Source of the DNA: an uncultured Verrucomicrobiota bacterium
GTDB taxonomy: Bacteria > Verrucomicrobiota > Verrucomicrobiae > Opitutales > Opitutaceae
Length of the DNA: 18,244 nucleotides
NCBI GenBank assembly: GCA_946481225.1
Contig: CAMLNJ010000006.1
Coordinates: 1-18,244, forward strand
Direction of reading: 5' to 3'
In this document: one piece after another, positions 1 to 6,147 of the stretch
How the letters are laid out: each line of letters opens with the position of its first letter
How positions within the stretch are numbered: the first letter of the stretch is position 1
Made by a program: the position numbers and the translations under genes
Notes under the pieces: model-generated
The model's database searches: none
What the model was told of the DNA's origin: nothing
What the model saw: only the letters and a program-made list of their open reading frames with translations

Positions 1-692
<692 letters not shown>

Positions 693-725
693 GCCGCCGA
701 CGCGGCGGAGATTCTTGTTTTACCG

Positions 726-760
726 AGCCGGGGGGCCTTGCGCTCCCCGGCTTTTCTTTT
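726..760 (+). terminator. Rho-independent terminator of the aminotransferase gene
   Basis: A perfect 8-bp GC-rich stem (726-733 with 745-752, AGCCGGGG/CCCCGGCT) closes an 11-nt loop and is followed by TTTCTTTT. It lies 33 bp after the aminotransferase stop, which is the expected place for an intrinsic terminator on the + strand. Confidence 0.75.
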
Positions 761-833
761 GGGCGCTCCCCCGCGGCGTTTCGGCGTGTCGGAGCTCGGC
801 TGGTCGAACGCGATGGGCGAGGCTCGGTGTCCC

Positions 834-1703
834 ATGAAACTCACCCGACTTCTTAGTTCGTTGGCCCTGTCGTGTCTTTTGGCGTTCGCCGCGCGCGCGG
901 CGGAGTTTGAGGGCACCTTGAAATGGACGATCAGCACCGAGATCACCGATCCGGAGATGAAGGCGAAGATGGCCGAATCGCAGAAGCAAATGGCCGATCC
1001 CGAAAAGCAGGCCGAGATGAAGGCCATGCGCGAGAACCCGCAGGTGAAGGCGATGATGGAACAGAATCCGCAGATGCGGGCCGCGATGGAGGCGCAGGCC
1101 AAGATGGCCGAGGACGCCGCGGCCGGCAAAGGAGGCGACATGATGACCGCGATGATGCCGAAGGCCATGACGGTGCGCATCAAGGCGGGCAAAAGCCGGA
1201 TGACCACGGAGGGTGGCGCGACGCCGATGGAGGTGCTCACCTTGCCCGAGCCGCCGGTCGCCTACCTGATCGATCGCAAAGGTCGGAGCTACTCCAAGCT
1301 GCCGACGGAGGAGGCGAAGCAAGCGAAGCCCGATGCGGAGAAGCCGCAATACAAGGTCACCAAGGGGACGGATTCGGCAAAAATCCTCGGCTACGCCTGC
1401 GACGAGTATCTGGTCGAGATCACACAGGAAGGGAGGACGATCCACAATCGGCTCTGGGCGACGGACGACATCCCCGGGCTCGATTCGAAGGCGTTGGCGA
1501 AGGCGCGCTTCGGCGGGCAGGACGCCGCCTACCTCGCGGAGGTGAAGGGGATTCCCCTGAAGATGGAGATGACCATGCCGCAGATGCGCATGACGATGCA
1601 GGCGACGGCCGTGACTCCCGGCAAGTTGTCGGATGCCGAGTTTGTCGTGCCGGAGGGTTTTGTGGAAAAGCCCTTCGCGGGAATGTCTGGTCCGAGAAAC
1701 TAA
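834..1703 (+). CDS. Secreted DUF4412-like protein with Met-rich helix
   Basis: A 289-residue protein. Residues 1-23 form a clear Sec signal peptide (basic MKLTR, hydrophobic core, cleavage near ARAA-EF). EFEGTLKWTISTEITDP follows, then a charged, methionine-rich helical stretch (about residues 40-112) with repeated NPQ-K/R-AMME and NPQMRAAME units. The C-terminal half is beta-rich and ends with VVPEGF. This layout matches the DUF4412 family as I remember it; no biochemical role is established for it. I chose the ATG at 834 because it gives the signal peptide. The open frame extends upstream to 738, but that extension has no signal character and overlaps the preceding terminator. No strong ribosome binding site is visible. 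The gene is probably monocistronic, between a terminator upstream and a strong hairpin downstream. Location should be periplasmic or outer surface. Function unknown. Confidence 0.82.
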   Translation: MKLTRLLSSLALSCLLAFAARAAEFEGTLKWTISTEITDPEMKAKMAESQKQMADPEKQAEMKAMRENPQVKAMMEQNPQMRAAMEAQAKMAEDAAAGKGGDMMTAMMPKAMTVRIKAGKSRMTTEGGATPMEVLTLPEPPVAYLIDRKGRSYSKLPTEEAKQAKPDAEKPQYKVTKGTDSAKILGYACDEYLVEITQEGRTIHNRLWATDDIPGLDSKALAKARFGGQDAAYLAEVKGIPLKMEMTMPQMRMTMQATAVTPGKLSDAEFVVPEGFVEKPFAGMSGPRN

Positions 1704-1708
1704 CTTAT

Positions 1709-1743
1709 TTCAGGCCCGATGCCGTCAAGGCATCGGGCCTGAA
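1709..1743. terminator. Hairpin between convergent genes, likely bidirectional terminator
   Basis: A perfect 15-bp stem (1709-1723 with 1729-1743) has a 5-nt loop, GTCAA. It sits 5 bp after the DUF4412-like gene and 34 bp beyond the stop of the opposing ROK kinase gene. Neither side has a long U-run; the minus-strand side continues ATAAGTTAGTTT, which is the more AT-rich. Position and stem strength support transcription termination for one or both convergent genes. Confidence 0.65.
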
Positions 1744-1777
1744 TCCGGCCTATCTATTGCTGGAAGCCCGCCGACGC

Positions 1778-2836
1778 CTACTTTGCGCGGGACGAGTAGA
1801 GCGCCACGAGGGCCGCGCCGATGGCTTGGGAAAGTTCGCCGAGCGTGGCGGGAACGATTTTCAAGCGGGCGCGTTGGGCGGGGAAAAGGTAGGGCTCGGC
1901 GGCGCGGCGGATGCCGTCGAGATAACGTTGGCGGAATTCCGGGGTCGTGCTCTCCGGATCGATGAGACCGCCGCCGATCACGACGACGCCTGGATCGAGG
2001 GCCATGCAGAGATTGGCCACATGGATGCCGAGGGCGCGGGCCTGGGTGTCGAAAATGTCGAGGGCGAGCGGATCGCCTTTTTGGGCGCGGCCGCGCAGAG
2101 AGAGAGCCTTGTGCTTCGGGGTCTCGTTGGACGTCGCGAGTTCGTGGCCGGGGTGGCGGGGGAGGTAGGCCTCGAGGTATTGGGGAAGGCCGGAGATGGT
2201 CGAGTAGGCCTCGATGCAGCCCCAGTCCCGGCCGCAGCCGCAGCGAAAGGCCGGGCCTTGTTCGAGACCGCGGCCGAGGAGGTGGAGCGGCACGGGCATG
2301 TGGCCGGCCTCCATGCCGGCCAAGTGGTCGCCCGAAAGCGGCAGTCCGTCGGCGTCGACGTAGGCGGCCCCCAGGCCCGAGCCCGCGGCGAGCATGAGCA
2401 CGGTGGACCGGGTGTCGCCGCGCACGCGGGCGGCTTCGCCGACGCCACCGAAGTCGCCGTCGTTGCCGGCGTAGAGCGGGATCGGGCGTCCGGCGGCCCG
2501 GGCCAAGGCCGCGGAATAGTCGGCGTGAAAGTTCCAGCCGGCGAAGCTCTCGGGCAGGTTGGCGGATTTCTCGAGGACGCCGTAGCTCCGATAGGGGCCC
2601 GGGAGGGCGAGTCCGGCGGCGGCGACGCGGTCCCAGGAGAGGCCGTTGTCCCGCAGGAATCCTTCCGCGCCTTCCACCCAGCCGGCGACGACGGCGGCGG
2701 TGCCGAGCTGCGAGTTGGTCGAGCTTTGCCGGAGCTTGGTCGAAATCGGCGAGCCGTCGGCGAAGACTCCGCCGGTTTTGGACGTGGTGGCGCCGGAGTC
2801 GGTGCCGAGAAAAACATCAGGAGTGGAGGAGGGCAT
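1778..2836 (-). CDS. ROK-family sugar kinase (glucokinase-like)
   Basis: A 352-residue cytosolic kinase of the ROK family, expected to phosphorylate a hexose or amino-sugar with ATP. N-terminal phosphate-1 loop at residues 12-20 reads TDSGATTSK, where the usual ROK form is D-x-G-G-T-K. The catalytic Asp is in GNDGDFGG (D126). A second nucleotide loop, AAGSGLGAAYV, is at 150-160. The MEAGHM segment carries the conserved His (H179), and CGCGRDWGCIEA (199-210) is the ROK zinc signature with Cys199, Cys201 and Cys206. A C-terminal adenosine segment, DPGVVVIGGG, is at 281-290. Sugar specificity cannot be read. Start at the ATG ending at 2836; upstream sequence shows no Shine-Dalgarno site. It lies 31 bp after hemA on the same strand, so it is probably the last gene of a ccsA-hemA-kinase transcript, with no obvious pathway link. 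Confidence 0.88.
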   Translation of the reverse strand: MPSSTPDVFLGTDSGATTSKTGGVFADGSPISTKLRQSSTNSQLGTAAVVAGWVEGAEGFLRDNGLSWDRVAAAGLALPGPYRSYGVLEKSANLPESFAGWNFHADYSAALARAAGRPIPLYAGNDGDFGGVGEAARVRGDTRSTVLMLAAGSGLGAAYVDADGLPLSGDHLAGMEAGHMPVPLHLLGRGLEQGPAFRCGCGRDWGCIEAYSTISGLPQYLEAYLPRHPGHELATSNETPKHKALSLRGRAQKGDPLALDIFDTQARALGIHVANLCMALDPGVVVIGGGLIDPESTTPEFRQRYLDGIRRAAEPYLFPAQRARLKIVPATLGELSQAIGAALVALYSSRAK

Positions 2837-2867
2837 GGGATGCTTTGGGAAAAAATCGAGGCGGCGC

Positions 2868-3908
2868 CTACGGTTGATGGCGGGAGAGGATCTGTTTCCA
2901 AAGCGCCTCGGCTTTTTCGGCGGCGAGAGCGCGGGCGCGGGCGACCTCGGCCTCGCGGGCGGCGAGGTTTTGCGCGGCGATCTTGGCGAGGTCGTCGAGG
3001 TTGTAGAGGTAGACGTTGTCCAGTTTGGCCACGTCGGGGTCGATGTCGCGGGGAAGGGCGAGGTCGAGGAAGAGCCAAGGTTGCGCGCGGCGTTTGCCCT
3101 GCGCGGCGGCGAGGTCGGCGGCCAGGACGACGGCGTCCGGGGCGGCGGTGGAGCCGACGACGATGTCGTAGTCGCCGAGGTGGCGGGCGAAGTGCTCGAA
3201 AGGAAGCGCGGTGGCGTCGAGTTGTTGCGCGAGGGCGAAGGCGCGCTCGGGGGTCCGGTTGGAGACGGTGAGGGCGCCGGCGCCTCGGGAGCGGAAGGCC
3301 TTGGCGGTCTTTTCGCCGATGTCGCCGGCGCCGAGCAGGAGAACGCGGGTCTTGGAGAGCTCGCCGAAGATGGTGGCGGCGAGTTCGACGGCGACGTTGG
3401 CGACGCTCACCTGGCCTTCGCTGAGAGCGGTGTGGGTCCGGATGTGCTTCGCGGCTTGGAAGGCTTTTTGGAAAACGCGGTTGAGGACGGGGCCGGAGCG
3501 GCCGGCGGCCTGGGCCCGGGCGTAGGCGTCTTTTACCTGGCCGAAGATCTCGTTTTCGCCGAGGAGCTGGGATTCGAGGCCGGAGGCGACGGCGACGAGG
3601 TGGCGGATGGCGTTGGCGCCGGTGGCGTGGGCGCGGATGGCGGCGAAATCGGCGGGGGCGATGCCGGTGGTTTCACAAAAGGCCGACTCGAGGGCGGAGA
3701 GATCGGCGGGCGTGGCGGCGACGCCGTAGAGCTCGACGCGGTTGCAGGTGTTGAGCGCGACGAGCTCGGGCAGGCCGGCGGCGCCGAGGCGGGCGTGCAG
3801 GGCGGCCGCGCGCTCGGGTGGAAGCGCGAGTTTTTCCCGGACGGCCAGAGGGGCGGTGTGGTGGCTGGCGCCGAGGTGAAAGAGAAGGGGGCCGGCGGGC
3901 TGGCTCAT
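2868..3908 (-). CDS. hemA: Glutamyl-tRNA reductase
   Basis: A 346-residue enzyme that reduces Glu-tRNA(Glu) to glutamate-1-semialdehyde with NADPH, the first committed step of C5 tetrapyrrole (heme) synthesis. The N-terminal catalytic domain has NTCNRVELY with nucleophile Cys55. The strongly conserved GLESQLLGENEIFGQVKDAY segment is at 110-129. An NADPH-binding Rossmann loop, VLLLGAGDIGEKTA, starts at 189, and FLDLALPRDIDPDV follows further on. The protein stops after one long Ala/Glu-rich helix (about 300-346), so the C-terminal dimerisation domain is much shorter than in the usual 400-430-residue enzymes. The start overlaps the ccsA stop by 4 bp (ATGA type), which supports translational coupling. 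The pairing with a HemX/CcsA-like membrane protein is common in bacteria. Assignment is secure. Confidence 0.96.
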   Translation of the reverse strand: MSQPAGPLLFHLGASHHTAPLAVREKLALPPERAAALHARLGAAGLPELVALNTCNRVELYGVAATPADLSALESAFCETTGIAPADFAAIRAHATGANAIRHLVAVASGLESQLLGENEIFGQVKDAYARAQAAGRSGPVLNRVFQKAFQAAKHIRTHTALSEGQVSVANVAVELAATIFGELSKTRVLLLGAGDIGEKTAKAFRSRGAGALTVSNRTPERAFALAQQLDATALPFEHFARHLGDYDIVVGSTAAPDAVVLAADLAAAQGKRRAQPWLFLDLALPRDIDPDVAKLDNVYLYNLDDLAKIAAQNLAAREAEVARARALAAEKAEALWKQILSRHQP

Positions 3909-4750
3909 CGCGTGGCGGCCTCCTTCAAGTCAACCGACGCGGGCGCGTGGCGGCTGGAGTCGACGGGGGCGATGGAAAGGAGGGCGGCGATGAAAAGGAG
4001 CGCGCAGGCGAGGGCCCAGCGGCGGCCGACGAGGCGTTGCGTGAGGCGAAGGGCGAGCGCGAGGGCGTAGGCGAGGAAGACGCCGACGGTGGCGAGGAGT
4101 TTGAAGACATCGACCGAGGCGGGTTCGCGCAGCCACCAGACGGAGCCGACGGCGAGGGAGGCGGCCAGGAGGGCGACGCCGGCGGCGAGCAGGCGCAGGC
4201 CGATGTGGTCGAGATCGCGGATCGAGGGCAGGAGGGCGTAGGCGCCGCCGACGCGCTTGCGGCGCAGGCCGTAGTCACGAATCCAATACATGCCGGCGAC
4301 GAGGGCGAGCAGGCCGAAGACGCCGTAGCTGAAAAGGGCGAGGGCGGCGTGAAACTCGATCCAGGCGTTGCCGCCGAAGATATGCACGCGTTTGGCGGCG
4401 TCGAGGGCCGGGACGAGCAGGCCGCCGAGCGAGAGGCCGGCGGAGAGGAGGGCGGTGCCGTAGCCGAGGAGGCTGAGGCGGAAGGCGGGGCCGACGACGA
4501 GGTAGAGGGTGGCGGCGGACCAGGCGGTGAATTGGAGAAGCTCGAACGTGTTGCCGAGCGGGCAGCCTTTGACGGCCATGCCGCGGAGATAGAGGCCGAA
4601 GGTCTGGAAGGCGTAGCCGGCGGCGAGGGTGAGATACATGACCGCGCGGGAGTGCTTGCGCTCGCGAAGGAGCGAGAGCGTGCCGAGCGCGGCGCCCGCG
4701 AGGTAGCAGGCGGCGGCGAGCCAGAGCCAGGTGCGATCGGTGAGCGGCAT
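3905..4750 (-). CDS. CcsA/HemX-type cytochrome c biogenesis membrane protein
   Basis: A 281-residue integral membrane protein with about eight hydrophobic segments (roughly residues 8-26, 38-56, 68-88, 92-114, 131-155, 183-206, 213-236, 246-262). Family marks are PLGNTFELLQFTAW (64-77) and the conserved WIEFHAALALFSYG segment (130-143), where His134 is a candidate heme ligand. These place it in the CcsA/ResC/HemX/YpjD superfamily of heme-handling inner-membrane proteins. I do not see the tryptophan-rich WGxxWxW motif of true CcsA/ResC synthetases, so a HemX/YpjD-like role is at least as likely as direct cytochrome c ligation. Its stop overlaps the start of hemA by 4 bp. The neighbour supports a role in heme supply or cytochrome maturation. 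Start is the ATG ending at 4750; no clear ribosome binding site. Confidence 0.85.
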   Translation of the reverse strand: MPLTDRTWLWLAAACYLAGAALGTLSLLRERKHSRAVMYLTLAAGYAFQTFGLYLRGMAVKGCPLGNTFELLQFTAWSAATLYLVVGPAFRLSLLGYGTALLSAGLSLGGLLVPALDAAKRVHIFGGNAWIEFHAALALFSYGVFGLLALVAGMYWIRDYGLRRKRVGGAYALLPSIRDLDHIGLRLLAAGVALLAASLAVGSVWWLREPASVDVFKLLATVGVFLAYALALALRLTQRLVGRRWALACALLFIAALLSIAPVDSSRHAPASVDLKEAATR

Positions 4751-4837
4751 GTCAGGTCGGCCACAAAAGCACGAAAGGGCTTAAAAGGAAGCCGGAGAAA
4801 TGGCCGCAAGGGGCGAGGAAGGCGCAAAATTCGTTTT

Positions 4838-4990
4838 AACCGCGAATGGACGCGAAGAAACGCGAATGGACGGCGGACGGGCGGGTTGGAGTCTGAGGCG
4901 CCGGGCCGGGTTGCTGGTTTTCACTTCGGCGGCGTTTTCGACTTCCTTTTTCTCCGCTCGATTCGCGTGCATTCGCGTCTATTCGCGGTT
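4838..4990. repeat. Inverted repeat with 10-bp periodic arms
   Basis: The left arm (4838-4867, starting AACCGCGAATGGACGCGAAG) and the right arm (4961-4990, ending TCTATTCGCGGTT) are reverse complements over 30 nt with 4 mismatches. Each arm holds three phased copies of a roughly 10-bp unit, CGCGAATNNA. About 90 bp of GC-rich sequence separates the arms. It fills most of the 247-bp gap between the methyltransferase stop (4998) and the ccsA start (4750) and could fold into a long hairpin. Just to its left, 4757-4787 holds degenerate A-rich units (CACAAAAG, CACGAAAGG, GCTTAAAAGG) with a similar period. This is probably a non-autonomous interspersed repeat; copy number elsewhere is unknown from this window. 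Confidence 0.7.
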
Positions 4991-4997
4991 TTCCGCA

Positions 4998-5891
4998 TCA
5001 GGCGCGGCGGGCCGCCCAGAAGCGGCATTCGTCGGAGAAGGCGCGGACGGAGGCCGGTTCCTTGGCGACGAGTTCGCGACGCAGGTGGTCCTCGACGTGT
5101 CGCCAGCCGGTGGCGGCGAGGTCGGCGAGGATCTCGGCGCGGTCGGGCAGGTGCATGAAGGTGTCGCCGCAGTCGTCGCTGAAGCGACGGTCGCCGAATT
5201 CGCGGAGGCGCGGGTCCTGTTTGCCCGCGGCCCAGCGGCGGGCCTCGAGGCGCCAGCTCGCGCGCTCGGCGGGCGAGTGGTCGCGGTCGTGGGTGGTGAA
5301 GAGAAACGGGGCCCCGGGCGCGCAGACGGCGGCGAGCTGGCGGAGGGCGCGGCGGCGATTGCGGCGCAGCGGTATCTGCATGAGGCCGTTGAAGAGGAAG
5401 AGGCAGCCGGAGAAGAGCGGGGAGCGAGGAGCAAGGAGCGGGGAGCCGGGAGCGGCGGACGGGATGCGTGGGGCGGGGCTCGCCGCCGATTTAGTCGTGC
5501 TCCCTGCTCCCTGCTCTTTGCTTCCTGCTCCAAAAGCGGGGTGCGCGGCGAGTTTGGTGGCGTCGGCGTGGTGGAAGGTGATCGGCGCGCCGCGTTCGGC
5601 GGCGAGGGCGACAGCCTGGTCGACGAGTTCCTGGGCGAAGTCGAAGGCGGTGAGGTTTTGGTAACCGAGGGCGTGGAGGGCGACGCAGACGCGTCCGGCG
5701 CCGCAGCCGGCTTCGAGGAGGGCGGCGGATTTGTCGGTGAAGTGGCGCTCGATCATGATCCGCTCGCTGACCCAGAGGCCGATCTCGTGGGCGGCCTTGG
5801 CGTAGTGGACGACGGCGCGCAGATCGTTGAAGTCCTTGCGGACCTGGGCGGCGGTGATGGGGCGGCGGGAAGCGGAGGAGCGGGTCGGCAC
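4998..5891 (-). CDS. Class I SAM-dependent methyltransferase carrying a repeat-derived insert
   Basis: A 297-residue protein. Its AdoMet site is LLEAGCGAGRVCVAL (58-72, motif I), followed by the acidic FDFAQELVDQA (83-93) and HHADATKL (107-114). After an insertion the fold resumes with CLFLFNGLMQIP (163-174), RNRRRALRQLAAVCAPGAPFLFTTHDRD and a C-terminal half with FGDRRF and HLP. This is a small-molecule type of methyltransferase; the substrate is unknown. Start is a GTG (5889-5891): an in-frame stop lies 18 nt upstream, and the nearby ATG is out of frame. Residues about 121-162 have no place in the family core. They are low-complexity (GSKEQGAGS, SPLLAPRSPLF) and encoded exactly by the heptamer-repeat palindrome at 5406-5531. 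The reading frame is kept, so the gene may still be functional with a surface loop. The gene stands alone between two repeat-rich gaps. Confidence 0.82.
   Translation of the reverse strand: MPTRSSASRRPITAAQVRKDFNDLRAVVHYAKAAHEIGLWVSERIMIERHFTDKSAALLEAGCGAGRVCVALHALGYQNLTAFDFAQELVDQAVALAAERGAPITFHHADATKLAAHPAFGAGSKEQGAGSTTKSAASPAPRIPSAAPGSPLLAPRSPLFSGCLFLFNGLMQIPLRRNRRRALRQLAAVCAPGAPFLFTTHDRDHSPAERASWRLEARRWAAGKQDPRLREFGDRRFSDDCGDTFMHLPDRAEILADLAATGWRHVEDHLRRELVAKEPASVRAFSDECRFWAARRA
5406..5531. repeat. Heptamer-repeat palindrome inside the methyltransferase gene
   Basis: On the + strand 5411-5455 is a run of imperfect 7-bp units of the form CGGGGAG/CGAGGAG/CAAGGAG/CCGGGAG. The stretch 5498-5531 is the opposite-strand version (TGCTCCC TGCTCCC TGCTCTT TGCTTCC TGCTCC). 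The arms flank about 42 bp, so the element could form a long imperfect hairpin. At 126 bp (42 codons) it keeps the host gene in frame. Related heptamers occur at 10127-10174. Short tandem heptamer repeats of this general kind are known from some cyanobacterial genomes; any relation here is only an analogy. Confidence 0.75.
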
Positions 5892-5979
5892 GTTTGCGGA
5901 GAGCCATGGTTAAGCTCTTCGCGGGCGAAGCGGGCAAGTGCGCGGTGGAGCGTGCCGCGGGAGCGGGCCGGTTTTTCGT

Positions 5980-6022
5980 GGGGGGTTGGGGGGGTGGGGG
6001 GTTTCGGTCCTGGGGGGGGGGG
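5980..6022 (+). other. Poly-G tract with G-quadruplex potential
   Basis: Four G-runs of 6, 7, 6 and 11 bases (5980-5985, 5988-5994, 5996-6001, 6012-6022) are separated by TT, T and a 10-base spacer. This fits a G-quadruplex pattern, with one long loop, and includes an 11-base homopolymer prone to slippage or sequencing error. It lies 89-131 bp upstream of the GTG of the minus-strand methyltransferase, in the 256-bp gap after the PATR protein gene, and so could sit in that gene's promoter or leader. No regulatory role can be shown from sequence. Confidence 0.6.
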
Positions 6023-6029
6023 CACGTCT

Positions 6030-6051
6030 TCGTGACCGTAGCGTGTCACGA
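6030..6051. repeat. Small hairpin beside the poly-G tract
   Basis: A perfect 7-bp stem (TCGTGAC at 6030-6036 with GTCACGA at 6045-6051) has an 8-nt loop. It lies between the stop of the PATR protein gene (6148) and the methyltransferase start. No U-run follows on either strand, so a terminator role is doubtful. The rest of the gap up to 6147 shows no open frame or motif I recognise. Confidence 0.35.
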
Positions 6052-6147
6052 GCCACGGGCGGGGGCCCAGCCTGTCCCGTCCACCGGGAGCGCAGAATCT
6101 CCCCGATCTCGGCGCTCTGCTCGCGTGTGGTCTTTGGAAAATTGCTT

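Noticed and set aside
923..3271. A 782-codon + strand open frame
   Set aside because: It overlaps the DUF4412-like gene in another frame and runs antisense to the ROK and hemA genes; composition is repetitive Arg/Gly with no motif.
5406..5531. CRISPR array or frameshifted pseudogene as an explanation of the repeats in the methyltransferase gene
   Set aside because: Units are only 7 bp, contiguous and in opposite orientations without spacers, and the host frame stays open with family motifs on both sides.
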